A stretch of DNA of 64,000 nt, taken from the NCBI GenBank assembly GCA_035582835.1, contig JAYKAV010003094.1, positions 395,518-459,517 on the forward strand, read 5' to 3'. The first letter of the stretch is position 1. Each line of letters opens with the position of its first letter. Source of the DNA: Phoebastria nigripes. Lineage: Eukaryota > Chordata > Aves > Procellariiformes > Diomedeidae. This document shows positions 12,589 through 25,302 of this stretch, piece by piece. Under the pieces are notes generated by a model that saw nothing but the letters and a program-made list of their open reading frames with translations, was not told where the DNA came from and ran no database searches. The translations under genes and the position numbers were made by a program.

Positions 12589-12680
12589 CTCACTGAATCT
12601 GGTTATCATTTTGCCTTTTGGGACATCCCAGATGAAGCCACCATTTCTGGATGTTGCACCTGCTATGCAGTTCAGATCTC
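12589..12680 (-). CDS. WDR17: WDR17 coding exon 9 (residues 448-478)
   Basis: 92 bp, phase 1 to phase 0. It encodes DLNCIAGATSRNGGFIWDVP then KGKMITRFSE: the end of one WD blade (FIWD) and the loop to the next. Acceptor TCTCTAAAG, donor gtaaga. Mammals differ at several loop positions but the blade is intact. Confidence 0.94.
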
Positions 12681-13727
12681 CTTTAGAGAAAGATATTTGT
12701 AAGATCTTACAACAAATATAAGATCACAATATTGTTTGACTAATATGTTTCTACCTTAAATTCAAGAAATGTAATATAAACAGAAGACATCAATGGCACA
12801 TAAACAAGAGTTTTTCATAGTTTAAGGCCAGCATTTGATACTAAGTCACAAATATCAATTTCAACAAAAGCCTGACCTGCTTTTCTACATTCCTATTTTG
12901 AGGAAAGGGCAAAATAAAAGTCGTATTGTTGCAAAAAGTGTGCTCAATGCCTGCTGAAAATCTTGCAGTTAAGGTGACAAGAAAATAATGTCCATGATGC
13001 ATATGACTCAAACTGAAAAAGAGATACAATCTCAATGTTTCAAGCTTAAAGTTGTAGCAACTAGAGCATTTTCTTTTAAAGTTCCCTAAGTACTAAGACA
13101 AATCAGGAAGAATGTGACAGAACACATAACAGTACTTTGTTTTCTTAATCTTGTGCCACTGCAGCACCTAAGACCATCAAGAATGTACTTGAATCTGTAA
13201 CCACACTCTACAGGCTGGAAAATCTGAATATCTGACTCCATTGTGAGAACCTGAAAACTGAATTCAGGCCTAATCCAAAAGCCACCAAATTCTCCTCACC
13301 ACAGTGACTCTCTACCCCAATATAGCTATACTTTTCCTAAATAGCTATATGGCACATTATATAAAAGTTTTGACTGTTATTTTATGCCACACTTCAGAGG
13401 CGGAAAATGCCATCTATGCAGGAGGAGTCTAGAAAGGTACATATATAAGATGGAAGAGATTCAGGTAGGAGAATGATAAGAAGAAAAAGAAAAAAAAAAA
13501 GTAATCACTATGTGCAAAGATCTTTTGAGACCAAATACAAATGGTGGCATACATTGGATTATATATTAAGAATGAAGATAAATGATAGTACAAGGTGGAG
13601 AGGAACTCTTTAGGAGTAAGGGATGTGAAAGAAGCCGGAAAAGTTCTGTCTAGGATGGACAGGAACTTTTGGACAGGATGGTAAGGAACCAAGGTTGAAG
13701 TACATGCTTCCAACTAGCTTAAATTTA

Positions 13728-13772
<45 letters not shown>

Positions 13773-14715
13773 GAATACAAGACTTGAAAAGCACCCCCCC
13801 AGTAAACAAACTGTTCTCTCAATGTGAGATACTACTACAAACTGAATGTAAATTTCAAAACAAAATAACACAAAAGAAAATATTTCATATTGCCGTAATT
13901 TCCATATAGCAAGACAAATTATCTGTGAAGAGGAACAAGGTGCAAGAAACTCTCTGAAATGAAAAAAGTGCAAATTCGTTTCACATATGCAAACTATATT
14001 AAGCTTCCCATCACGATATTTTTTTTCCTGTCAGCTATTATTTCTTAAAGTTTAAAAGCACAGGAGAGAAAGGCAGGCAGTGAGCTGAATTATTTAGACT
14101 TGTTAAAAAAATGCATCTGCTGTCCAAAGAATTAAAACACAACAAGAAAGCCTACCTATCATCAACTATTGACATTAGTAACTATCAGAAAAGTACTTCC
14201 AGGTTCACCTAAGTGGGTTGCAGAACAGTTATAAGAAGAAAATTTCCTGCTGACTTCAGTGGCTTCTCTAAGAAAAAGTAGATGCTTTGCAGAAAAGGTA
14301 CTCCCTATTCTAATAAAGTAAAAGCAGAGCTCTTCAGTGATTAGAATCCTACACAAAGGAGGAGGAGAAAGAACTAAACACATATGTTCCACTTTTTCAG
14401 CACAAAATAGAATCTGAATACCTTTAATCAGCTGCTTCCCATTCAAAGAAAGCCTTTTCATTGTCTGCATAATGTAATGGTAGATTTTCCTCCCTCCATT
14501 CTGACTCAGTATGAAATACTGAGATCATTCCTCGTAAGGGTAAGCCTCAACAAGGTCTGAAGCATTGAATTCTACAGGTTTCACAGATAATAGTTCAGTT
14601 ATGTTTAAACCTTATAAGATGCCCTTCTATCTAAAACTAATACTTTTATAACACAAATTGCTGCTAGTCAATGCTAATTCAAAGAACATTCAGATGTAAG
14701 GCAAAATACTCTTAC
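12681..14715 (-). other. WDR17 intron between coding exons 8 and 9
   Basis: 2035 bp. Holds a 38-nt poly(A) run (13732-13769, plus strand) and an A-rich patch near 13480-13500. No further feature recognised. Confidence 0.8.
13732..13769 (+). repeat. Poly(A) homopolymer, 38 nt
   Basis: Uninterrupted A38. The preceding 300 bp shows no recognisable gene copy, so I call it only a simple repeat. Confidence 0.9.
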
Positions 14716-14884
14716 CTGGAGCCCAAGAAAGGGAATAAATAACCCCCTCATTACCAGGAGATGTGTAAACTGCTGTTAAAGTATTTATGTCCCAAACTTT
14801 TATTGTGCCATCAAATGAAGCTGTAGCAAGAAGATCAGGGTTATCAGGTTTGAATTTGCAATCAAAGATGGTCTCAACATGTCC
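14716..14884 (-). CDS. WDR17: WDR17 coding exon 8 (residues 392-448)
   Basis: 169 bp, phase 0 to phase 1. It contains the most canonical WD repeat of the gene: GHVETIFDCKFKPDNPDLLA followed by TASFDGTIKVWD, with the GH and WD landmarks and the structural Asp. It continues INTLTAVYTSPGNEGVIYSL. Acceptor CATTTAAG, donor gtaaga. Confidence 0.97.
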
Positions 14885-16190
14885 CTTAAATGAAACAAAT
14901 ATTTAATCCATTTTTATTACATTTGATTTTTTTCAGAAGTCCAACTCTAGATCAAACTTTAAAATACATTATATTATAACCTGTCAGATCAATTATGAGT
15001 TCCAAAAAAGCTGGCTTATCAGTCAAAATTAAAAGGCATAAAATAGCTTGGACCATAACACTCCTCCCTTTCATAGATCATTATTAAAAACAGAAAAATT
15101 CTGCCCTGAAACAACAGGGTGATGCAATGCCATGGACTTGTTAGCATTTTCCATTGGAACTGAGTTGCTAAAAAAACAGAATTGAAAAAAGTTAAGCTAA
15201 AAAAACAACCAAGAAAAATTAATTTTTTGAAACAGAAATAATTTTGCTCTTTAGGTAAAAAGTATCTGACTGAAAAAATAAAGCTTTGTATGTTGATCAT
15301 GTTCTACAAGTTTTCTAGTACTCCACTGAGTTTTCTATGTCCTAAATATGGTCAACGCTTTCTTGCAGTTTAAACTTCAATCCATTAGAAATTTCACATG
15401 TCAATTGCTTGTTTTCCAAGACATACATTTGTAGAATTTAACTTGACACATGCATGAGAAACAGATAATATGTAAGAACTTTTTTAAGCCTCAGTTGCTT
15501 TACAGGACCAAAACCATTAAAAATGGAAAGAGAACATCAACCAGCAGCCTCTATTCAAATACGTGTGGGAGTACAGCTGAAAATTAGTCAAGTTTTTCCA
15601 ATGAAAAGGGAACGGGGAAAGAGGAAAAGAGAAAAATCCTCAAGAATAACCAAAAGCCCAGTGAAGAAGAGGCTCACCTAATATGTGATAAACCCAGTTT
15701 TGAATTTCTACTTCAAAGATGATTTAATAATTCGGTCTTTGTCATTTTAAACTGAGTGACCTCACCATCTGACTTGCATATATTTTTCTCTCTGATTTGA
15801 CTAGAACTTTTATTCTGGATTACAGAAAACCCTCCACATAATATTTCTGAGAAGGCCATCAAATTAAAATTTCATGCTAAAAAAAAAAAAAAAAACAAAC
15901 CAACAACAAAACACAAACAAACAAAAAAACCCACACAACACAACAAGCCCTTAAATCTTTATTTCTGGATGAAAACTGCCTAAATACTTCCAACAGAATT
16001 CAGTCTTTTGCAATAAAGAATTACTTCTTTCAACTTCAGAACTGTAATTTTGTTTCCTAGAAATTTAGACCTTTTTAATGATAGAAGCTGTTTTACACTG
16101 TGGCAAAGACTTCATTCTCTGTTTTTTGCTGTTAGAAGAAAGTGCATAAGCCAAATAAACTCTAATTCCAAAGACAGAGGTGAAACGTAC
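14885..16190 (-). other. WDR17 intron between coding exons 7 and 8
   Basis: 1306 bp. Contains an A/C-rich low-complexity tract (15880-15948: poly(A) followed by CAAA-type repeats). Nothing else recognised. Confidence 0.8.
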
Positions 16191-16378
16191 CAAATCTCTA
16201 AGGAAATCCCACTTTTTGGCTCCCATGTCATAAAGTCCCACTCCACCATCCATGAAGCAACAGACAGCGTGACCAGGAGGAAGAGAAAATGCTTGGGTTT
16301 GGGTTAAAGTTGGAGGAGGAACAGCCTCACTTGTTGAGGATGTATGGTGATTTTTAGTAGGATACTGTGATGAATATG
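16191..16378 (-). CDS. WDR17: WDR17 coding exon 7 (residues 329-391)
   Basis: 188 bp, phase 1 to phase 0. It encodes a Ser/Thr/Pro-rich linker (HTSSTSEAVPPPTLTQ), probably flexible between the two propellers, and then the first strands of the second propeller, HAVCCFMDGGVGLYDMGAKK. The donor after GATTTG is gtacgt, a weaker but acceptable site. Confidence 0.94.
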
Positions 16379-16723
16379 CTTAACAAAATAAAGCAAAAGA
16401 TAAACAGATAGTATTAATTTTAATTTTTTCTTTTAATAATTAACAATTATAAAAAGAGTAAAATGCTTTGTATTCCAATGAGATTAAAAAGAAAAGAAAT
16501 GGAGAATTCCTGTACGAAGCCTGACCTACCAAAGAAGGACCTTATAAAGTGCTTGATCCTTTACACATTTGTCTATGCCACTGGCACCAGAGGGTACTTT
16601 GTTTAATTAAGAACTACGGAGACGACACAAACTTACAGAGATCGACTCAGATAATAAGATTCACAAACAAGATTTTCTTAACTTGCAGCCATTACAACAA
16701 ATAACAATAAAAATTACACTTAC
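16379..16723 (-). other. WDR17 intron between coding exons 6 and 7
   Basis: 345 bp; nothing recognised beyond splice sites. Confidence 0.8.
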
Positions 16724-16846
16724 ATTTTTTCTTTGGAGGAGAACTTAGCACGTGCAAACCATGGAAACCAGTTTTCTTCAATTTAAAATTATCTATAGGG
16801 GTTGTACGTGAAACATTCCAAATACGTAACACACCAACTTGAGAAT
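16724..16846 (-). CDS. WDR17: WDR17 coding exon 6 (residues 288-329)
   Basis: 123 bp. It completes a WD blade with SQVGVLRIWNVSR, then a basic linker (NFKLKKTGFHGLHVLSSPPK and KK). The acceptor is AACCTCAG immediately right of 16846; the donor is gtaagtg. Phase 1 to phase 1, ending in the first base of Ser329. Confidence 0.94.
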
Positions 16847-17688
16847 CTGAGGTTTAAAAAAAACAAACAAACAAAAACACCCACACCATACAAACCCACT
16901 TTTTTTAAAATTTATTATTCTCTCTCTACTGTACACAGAGGTATGCAGTTTAAGGACTGATTTAAGCAAAAATACAACAATGAATTAAACTTAGAATCCA
17001 AAGAAGAAATTTATAAGCAGACACTGTCAGCTCCATGGTAATATCACTGTTAACAACAATAATTATTAGCATTAGTTATTTAAACTTCAGTAAATAAACT
17101 CTGTGGAACCTCTCTCATTACTAAATATTCTCACAGTCTCACTTTTCTTATTCATTAGTTCTTCAACCTAAGCACTAATGTCTATGATGTAAAAGAGAGG
17201 CAGGAAATAGATTTTTTTTTTTTTTTTTTTTTTTTTTTNNNNNNNNNNNNNNNNTGTGAAACATTTTATAATGAGCCCATTCCTTTTTTTTTTTTTTTTT
17301 TTTTTTAAATCCTTCTAAAAATAGAGAAAGAAAAGCAGGGGAGCAAGAAGTGACATCTACTAGTACAATGCATTTTTACTCCTATTCCCAAAGTAACTCT
17401 CATATTTGTTGCAAAAGTGTACATGAGGAAAATATTTAGTATAAAAAAAAATAGTTGAAAGTCACTTCTTTATGTACCCAACAAATACAAAATAAGTAAA
17501 AACTGCTCAGTGTAGTTTTCTATTCTTTTCTACAGTTTTATGTTTGTTTTTTTTTTTTGTACAATGCATGTATACTTTTATTTGTAGAAATGTTTAGAAA
17601 CAGAAAGATCAAAAACTTGAAGTATCAATTTTGAAGACTCAGTCCTATATTTATTACCTTTGTATAAATCAGAAAATAAAGGGCTTAC
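16847..17688 (-). other. WDR17 intron between coding exons 5 and 6, with poly(T) and small gap
   Basis: 842 bp. Near the acceptor-proximal end there is an A/CAAA-rich stretch (16855-16890). Poly(T) at 17212-17238 runs into 16 Ns (17239-17254), and a second poly(T) lies at 17284-17306, so the true length here is uncertain. Confidence 0.8.
17239..17254. other. Assembly gap (16 N) in poly(T)
   Basis: Short N run directly after 27 T residues; probably an unresolved homopolymer. Confidence 0.98.
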
Positions 17689-17940
17689 CTCCAGTTACAA
17701 ACATTCCAGGTGCACTAGAAACCCAGGCTAAACACTGAACAGATGCCGCTGCACTGGGAAAATTAAAAGTTGTGATACAGGACAGAGATTCAGAATCAAC
17801 TAGTCGAATACCATTATGTAAATTAGCAACAAGAAGGTAGTCAGTTGACAAAGGGTCCCACTCCAGTGCTGTAACTGGATCCTCTTCATCTGTTCCTTCA
17901 AGAGACTCTGGTCTTAAGACATGTTTCTGATTTTTAGAAC
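17689..17940 (-). CDS. WDR17: WDR17 coding exon 5 (residues 204-288)
   Basis: 252 bp, the largest coding exon here, phase 1 to phase 1. It begins SKNQKHVLRPESLEGTDEED and continues with ALEWDPLSTDYLLVANLHNG, SLSCITTFNFPSAAASV, and CLAWVSSAPGMFVTG. It corresponds to two propeller blades. Acceptor CTCTTAAAG, donor gtaagc. Confidence 0.95.
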
Positions 17941-20900
17941 CTTTAAGAGCACAAGAAAACAGATTATTTCAAAATGAAATCAAGTATATCCTTTCAATAG
18001 TTACAAGGTTTGCAAACATAATTTTTGTCTCTCCCTGAAATTTTTAATAGCCTGCTCTACTGTCTGCACCAGTGAAATTAATGGAGCTGGCTTTGCCGTA
18101 TTTGACTTAAAGATCCAACTTTCTTTTTAATACAGCAGAAAATAGAAACAGCTGTCAGGTTTATTAACATAATTTTATACTAAAGAAAAATATGTTAAAT
18201 CATATACATTGTCCTAACAATTTCCATGAGTAAAGGCCTGCAGCACAAAGGCCTGTGACTCACACTTAAATAGAAAGAGTAGAGCCTTCAACGAATCAAT
18301 CACACTGAACTTTCAAGCAATTAACAGGAACTTGTGTATGTTCAGGTTCTCTCAAGATAGTGTTTTGTAGGATATCCTACAAAAGGACTGAAACCTTTAA
18401 ACATAAGGAATAGGATATTTTTTTTTTTTAAATTGATTTCACTTGGTGACAAACTAAGTCCTGGTTCAATAACAAGTCATTTTATACATTCTGACATGAG
18501 GTAGATGAGAGCTGAACTTTATTCTCAAAGCAAAAAATTAGCTTTCTATTCCTTATTCAAAAGTACCAATTCTTTCTGTCCCTTCCCCCCTTTTTTTTTT
18601 TAAATAGAGGGCCTATATTAATCCTACTGACACCACTTTCTTCTATGTATTGTTATTTTTTAAAAGCTACCGAAGTCAGGTGAATTTTGACTATAAATTG
18701 CAAAATACAAACCTGCAGTTGATAAAATAGATAACCTGGATACGCCTACATTTTCAATTATATCTGAATGTTAAGACACACATTAAAGTCATTTATGAAA
18801 GTGCAACCACAGTAATGGTACTTATATTTTATTATAGTGACACGATCTATTTTTCAATATTACCTAATTTTGAAACATATTTTAATGAATTTATCTGTTC
18901 ACCAAAATTTTTGTGATCTATTCTTAAACACATCTATGTTTTTATCTAAACAAATTCTTTGTCTTTTTCTGTGTAAAAGCAAGTTAAAAAAACCTAATAC
19001 TGGTCTGCGTTCTTTCAAAGTCATTATGATTGCTCCAATGCCATTGTCTTAATTACAAGAATATAATCCTTTGAATTAAAATATGCAAATTTCTTATGGC
19101 ATGCAAGTCTGGGCTTTGAATGGCAGATCTATGGTATTTCAATTAGTGGTTGTTGTTCTTGAATGCATCTCAATTTGTTGTACTAATTTATCCCACATAG
19201 TAAAATTTGCTACTCAGTTCTGACAATTAATTTAAAGTATTATTTTAAAGTAGACCTCTGCAGATCAGTGATATTTTTGTTATGTAAAATCAAATGAAAA
19301 TCCTATTTGACTAAAAGCTTTTTACATCCATTTCATTAAAAGAAGTGTGTTCAGGTTTAAAAAACACTTAATATGATCCAACAGAAAGTATACTACTTTT
19401 CTTGAATAATTTTGAGAAAGTGAAATTCTAAACAGTTTAAAACCAAAAACCTGAAAACTTCATTTTTAAAAGCCAAAGTGCAACATTTTCTTTTCAATTC
19501 CAAAGAATTCATTAAGGAGAAGTAAACTGCACTCCTTAAGTCCAGGATTTTCAGTGAAAGAGTTTTGACAAAAATTTTCACCCAACTGTGTATAAACTTT
19601 CAACTTCTTATTTCTCTGTTGGAAACCAAGAATCTTATATATGTTCAGAACAAATTTGATGGTTAATTTATTTTTATTTTAAAATGATCTTAATGAATAT
19701 GTATCATATGTACAATGCTACAACAATAATGAAAACTATCCTAAATACAGAGACAGGCAAAATTTCTGTGATAATCTAAACTCAATTTCAAGCTGATGCA
19801 AGTAGGTTTTTCCCCAGTAGTAATGGATAATTTTCAATAAACAATTTTTTATAGCAACTGGAATTGTGGTACATACAAAACTGCCACTGCTGCTAGCTTT
19901 TTTAGACAATATTATATTTGCAGAACATAATTTTGACATTTTAAATCCTTTTCCTATTATTTCTATTTTCATATTCAAATCATTCTAGACAAACTTCATG
20001 AAAAGTCTCAGTTCAATACATATTTAGAGGTTATCATATTAAAACAGATTTTCTTTTCCCAGTGCCAATACTAATTCAGTCAGCACTACTGAAGCAAGGG
20101 AATCTGTTCTCTGTGACATCCTGAGTGACAACTTAGTAGAGTGAACTGAAGGAAAATAAATTTTGCATGGCTGTTGGAGCATAATACTATGTAAAAATAA
20201 CACATTATTTAAAGAACAATTTTTTTCACAAAGTTGAAAATCAGTTTTTACTGGAGGAAAAAGAAGTAGCCAGAAAAGAAATTGAAATATTCCACCTAAT
20301 ACAGATATCTGTCTTTGTAGAAAACTATTTATGAGAGAGTGCTAAAATTTAGCTTCAAAGCAGCTTATCAACAAGACACCTTCATGAGCAGAGTACTGGA
20401 CTATTTATAAAGTATGCATAAATGTGCTCGGTGGTTTTCAGACATAAAGAGATAAATATCTTCCCATANAGTCTTTGATATAACAGAATCACGAAGATAA
20501 TATGAAGCGTAACATGAGATTCTACCTACAAAAATGTAGAGGACTCTAGAATATGAAGCAGAGGACTCTAGAACAAATTCAAGTAAAGTAAGAGACTAAG
20601 CGAAAGATTCAAGTCAGTCCATTCAGAACAACAAACTTGCTGGGAAAGTTCAGCAGATCATGACTTTTATCATTCCCTAAAAAACCAGTTTATTGTACGT
20701 CAAAAATTGCAATGTTATCTTGGTCACAAAAGGGAGAAGATACAAAGAAAATCCTCTGTGCTCTTATCTAAGAAAACATATATTTGTGATATGGAAGGAG
20801 TAGGAATACTATGAACTAAAACCAAGTTTTATATATGCACATACATTATAAAACCTAAATGAAAAAAGTGCAAAATTACACACATATACAGAGACAAAAA

Positions 20901-20950
20901 TAAGAGATACATATATATAAAAATAAATATTTTACCATACCAGTTTTTAC
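17941..20950 (-). other. WDR17 intron between coding exons 4 and 5
   Basis: 3010 bp, AT-rich. A 14-nt direct repeat AGAGGACTCTAGAA occurs at 20538-20551 and 20560-20573. One isolated N at 20468. No exon, interspersed repeat or RNA gene recognised. Confidence 0.75.
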
Positions 20951-21181
20951 CTGGCTGAAAAATAGATAGGCTTCCATCAGTATGTCCAAATACTACTTTT
21001 CCTTTTTTCTTTGGATGCCATCTAAACAGACTGATATCTGACAAGAAACTATGTGCTTCTCTATGTACAGTTACCCCGCTGTCAGGTCCTGAGATAGTCC
21101 AAATGTACAATGGACCTCTGTGGGACACAAATGCAACTGCATCACCTGCATTCCAGCACCAGCTAAGTGACGCAGGAATTC
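20951..21181 (-). CDS. WDR17: WDR17 coding exon 4 (residues 127-204)
   Basis: 231 bp, phase 1 to phase 1. It encodes IPASLSWCWNAGDAVAFVSH, then RGPLYIWTISGPDSG, SFLSDISLFRWHPKKKGKVV and a last strand DGSLSIFQP. Two WD-type blades with aromatic terminal strands (YIWT and SIFQ). Acceptor TGTTTCAG, donor gtaaaa. No frame damage. Confidence 0.95.
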
Positions 21182-22926
21182 CTGAAACATACAGGTAAAC
21201 TTTATAAGAACCAGGATATGAAATTCAGTGTATTACTGCTTGACCCAGTATCAGCAATTGTCTTGAAAAGCTGTAGAAATAATTATTCTACATAAAAATG
21301 ATTAGACCGAAATTTAGACAACTGTGTGAAAATCTTATGGTGTAAAAGTAAACTACACATATCCATAGGCAGGAAGTAGAATTATTTCAATACTTTGATG
21401 GGCTGTATTTTATGATACCTATACTTCATTAGTGCCAAAGACAATCACACATATGAAAGAGGATAAGCCTGATCCTGTAAACAATACTTTCATTCATTCA
21501 CAATTCCATTCACCATTATGTTTTACTGTAAGCTATTTGCTACTAAGCTGGTAAAATACTGAAAATTTTAAAATGTCTATTTTTACAAAACACAATGAAG
21601 TTTAATTTAAAGATAAATACAACAGAAGCAGATATTTGTGACAAAATTGGAAAGCTAGCTCTGTAATCAAAGGGAATTCTTGATAGCTTCCTTATGGATA
21701 TATGACAGTTTTAATTCAGTTGCCTAACAGCTAACTGTAGGCATTCCAGTTTAAGGATTTTGACCTTAACATCTTCAACCCTCATTATGCTCATAATTTA
21801 ATAATGTGTGTCTGAAGGAATAAATAACAGTAAGACAAACTCCTCAAGCTGAAAATTCAAAATTGTTTTATTTAGACACTTTCATATGGCAGTGTCAAAG
21901 AGAGTAAAAGCAGCATTAATAGGAGGTTTAAACATATTATCCTAAAAGTAAATTAGCTTTTAAAAAGTTTAAAATAATAACAACACATCTTTCACACGTA
22001 GTCATGGGCTGAAGTAGTTTTTTAAACAAGCATTGTATTGAAAAATAAGTATCAGTTTTTATATTAATGCATAATCTGATACAATATTCCTTTTAGGATA
22101 GATTGAATCAGTGTGGTTTTTTCCTACTTATTCCTTTTGCAGGATATGCAAGATGTACAAGATTTTCAGAGATATCTTAAGTGCTCTGGAAAGAACAGAG
22201 TAGGGAGTCCCAAAATGTCTTAGAAGATCCTGAGATACTGACTGTTCTTGGGTTGCACCTATTTNCCAAGAATGCAAATACAGGAGTCAAGGACACCTGA
22301 CAGAGATTGACTGTAAGAACAGAAATACAGGTACTGGTTTTGACTGAAGGGAATGAATCAGAACTGGGCAGGAAAAGGTGACAGACACAGACTTTTAACC
22401 CCCTAGACTTCTATTACAATCTCCAAATCAGCAGTTTCAAGTCCTGAGAGAAGACGCAGGTAGGGTATTTAAACAAAAACTGTTTTTCAAATTCCCTGAC
22501 AATTTATACTTGAATCTGTTGAAGGCTACATTTTATGTGGTTTCACTTCCATAAAGTTATCATGAAAACACACAAGGTTTAAAACTTAATTATTTATCCT
22601 TTCATACAGTGATGGAAAAAACTGTTTTTTTTTCCCTGCTCAACAAGAAATCAAAGACAAAGTAAATTCCTGAATCAGTCAAGTACTTTAGAAAAAAAGA
22701 ATAACCTCTTTCTTTACCAATTACTAGATGGTTCAGAACAATTTACTCAAACACGCTATCATTATTTTCTAAAATGAACTGTAACATATCTGACAAGAAT
22801 ATTGTGTTACGCAATTGTTAAACCTCTGGCCTACCAACTGCTTAGAATTTAGTCTATATCAAGTATTTCTGACACCTGTGGATGAAAAAGCTGAATGGAT
22901 CAAATAGATCTCCATGTCTGAAATAC
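21182..22926 (-). other. WDR17 intron between coding exons 3 and 4
   Basis: 1745 bp, AT-rich, isolated N at 22265; nothing recognised. Confidence 0.75.
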
Positions 22927-23110
22927 CTTTTGTATTGTCCAGCTTGGCCACAACTTTCTGTTCAGTCACATTCCAAATAATCACTAAACTATCTGCACTG
23001 GCACTTGCAAACATGTCAGGATTGTGGGGACACCAAGATATGGCTGTGATTGTCTTCTTATGCTCAGACATAATTGCCCGGAGCTTGAATTCATTGTATC
23101 GGTGATCCAG
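22927..23110 (-). CDS. WDR17: WDR17 coding exon 3 (residues 66-127)
   Basis: 184 bp, from LDHRYNEFKLRAIMSEHKK to the split glycine 127 (phase 1 donor gtattt). It contains a complete WD repeat: ITAISWCPHNPDMFASASAD followed by SLVIIWN. The dipeptide position is W-N rather than W-D, as in the mammalian protein. The acceptor is TTGTTTAG at 23111-23118. Strong similarity to mammalian WDR17; differences are conservative (for example ASASADS against ASGSTDN). Confidence 0.96.
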
Positions 23111-24195
23111 CTAAACAAAAAGTAAAATTCATTTTAGAAATACATGTTTCATAAACTCACTTTAAGTATTTAAGTACTGTTGGGTTGGAGAATAGTTCAT
23201 ATAACAGTATTAGACTTACAGATGAATTTATAGTGGATTTAACAATTATCAGTACCTGACATCTCAATAAATTAAATTCTCATACATTTGACTTGGACAG
23301 AAAAGTTGTCAAATATTCAATAAGCCCAACCAGTATTAACATAGTCTATCCTTTTTTTCACTTATAAACTATTATATTCCATTAATAACTGCACTCAAAC
23401 ACAATCCTAAAATGCTTTATTTATAGGCATGGTAACAATAATTTAGTAATCTGCAAGGGGTTAAACAGGATAGAATATGAAAATGAGTTTGAAATAATTC
23501 TCATTTCTTAAATCACTTAGGACAATTAAAAAAACCCCAAAACCTAACACAGTAAATTTTGTTTATTTTAATCCTACTAGCAGTATAACTCATGAAGTTA
23601 AAATAAGAGTATCCTTTATTTCCTGACATATTTCTCAGTCTGAAAATTCCACGTCACAGCATTTCTATTTTTTTGTTACGTGTTGACGTATAGTAACTGT
23701 GAACTTCAGAAGACCACAGTGCTGAGCAGTTCAGACATGAAGAAAGTAGTAACTTGTTCCAAACCAAAGAAAGGTGGACCACTGAATCCACAACTTTGCA
23801 CAGTGGATTAAACTACTTCAAAAGACTACTGTTACACTACAGATTCAAATGAAATCATGGAATTGCTTCATTTCTCTCTCAGAACCCGCTCTTCTATCAT
23901 TGCACTTCATTCATCTCAAGTGTTTGCTGGATTGAGAGCCTGTCTTTTAAGAATAATTCTTGACACATACAACTTCAAATATAAAGTTTACATCAATCTT
24001 TTGCACTAGCTGTAACAAGGAGAAAAAATAATTTGGAAGGGGTATCTTGAATGGAAGATTGAGCTTTACATAGACATCTTCTCAGCAGCATTCATACTTC
24101 CAAAAGCATTGTAGAAACATTTATTGAAAGAGTTCAAAGTGAGATAGAAAACAATGTAAAAATGTAACTAGTCTGTTAAATAAAAATAATCTTAC
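23111..24195 (-). other. WDR17 intron between coding exons 2 and 3
   Basis: 1085 bp, AT-rich; nothing recognised. Confidence 0.75.
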
Positions 24196-24324
24196 CTGAT
24201 AAATATAAATAGCAAGGGTAGCACAGTAAGCAAATCTGTCCCCACTAGCAGCACACACATCCTTGTTCCATGGCTGACATCCAGCAGCTAAAAGTCCGAC
24301 TTGTTTAACCTGTGACATTTTTGC
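24196..24324 (-). CDS. WDR17: WDR17 coding exon 2 (residues 23-65)
   Basis: 129 bp, phase 0 at both ends, flanked by TTTTAAAG and GTAAGATT. It encodes AKMSQVKQVGLLAAGCQPW and continues to a segment ending AIYIYQ. This is the first blade of the WD40 region, containing the conserved stretch CAASGDRFAYCATLAIY. Met25 (MSQVKQ) is a possible alternative initiator for transcripts that skip the preceding exon. It matches mammalian WDR17 almost residue for residue. Confidence 0.96.
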
Positions 24325-25045
24325 CTTTAAAACAGAAATTCATTAGCCTACAACAAGACGAGAGAATGTTAAAGAACAGAATAATAAATTTTTGTTCCCA
24401 TAAATAATGTATACATATGTACCTTAAAAATATAGCTAGCCTTTATGTTTTAACAGCAACATCTTGTGTTTATGAGGTACAAATGAATGTATCTGAAATA
24501 AAGCCAAGCAGATGTTCACAGGCTTCAGTGCTACACAAGAAAGGGATTTTAATACCATTCACAGGAATCCATTTGGGAGAAAAAAAGCGGGGGACAGCAC
24601 ATGAAAACTTGAATAGTCCTTGATCGTTACTAGCTGAAGCTGTTCTTCATCACTTTCATTTTCTTCTGCAGTCTGGTTCAACACTTCATAGATTACAGTG
24701 TAATGCCCTCTCTGCTCTCTTCTTCCCTTCATCCCAAGACTGCTGGACAAAATAAACCATATGCTAACACTTTTGTTTTAAGTAAGTTAAGCAACGTGTC
24801 TAAACAGGTCTTCAAACCACTTGCATAGAACAACTATGCATTGCTTATTATCATCATCCTTTTTGGAGAAGCTTTCTACATTTTCTTAGTAATTACTGTT
24901 TAACAAAAAAGTTGAAGTAATCTGTGGAAAATAAAAAGCAAAGCTTAGTGTAACATTACTGCATTACTGTATAGCAAACTATGCCTTCACTGTCCAAGTC
25001 TCAAACTATCAGCTCTGCTCAGAATGAGGCAACAACTGACTTTAA

Positions 25046-25165
25046 CATAAAAACACAAGAAATGCTTTGCTGGGCCAGACCAATTATCCACCTAGCCCAT
25101 ATTTGATTCACAATAATGTCAAAATATTACTTAGAGCACATGAGCCTGGCCATTCTTCTATGATC
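25046..25165 (+). repeat. Possible ancient amniote interspersed repeat
   Basis: The phrase GCTGGGCCAGACCAATTATC then CACCTAGCCCATAT resembles a widely dispersed sauropsid repeat block (CTGGGTCAGACCAATGGTCC type, recalled from memory). It may belong to the same old CR1-like insertion as the tail at 25230. Family assignment is uncertain. Confidence 0.35.
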
Positions 25166-25229
25166 CATTTACATACTCTACTACGACCAAGAATGCACAC
25201 ATTTGCAAAGGTATTGTTAAAACTTAACT

Positions 25230-25302
25230 CCTGGGTGGGTTGTACAAGATGACCTCCAGAGATCCCTTCCAACCTCAACCATTCTCTGATTCTGTGATTT
25301 AA
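25230..25302 (+). mobile_element. CR1 LINE 3' tail fragment
   Basis: The end of CR1 is recognisable from TGACCTCCAGAGATCCCTTC, CAACCTCAACCATTC and the degenerate octamers CTGATTCTGTGATT. Only about 70 bp is clear. Antisense to WDR17. Confidence 0.8.
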
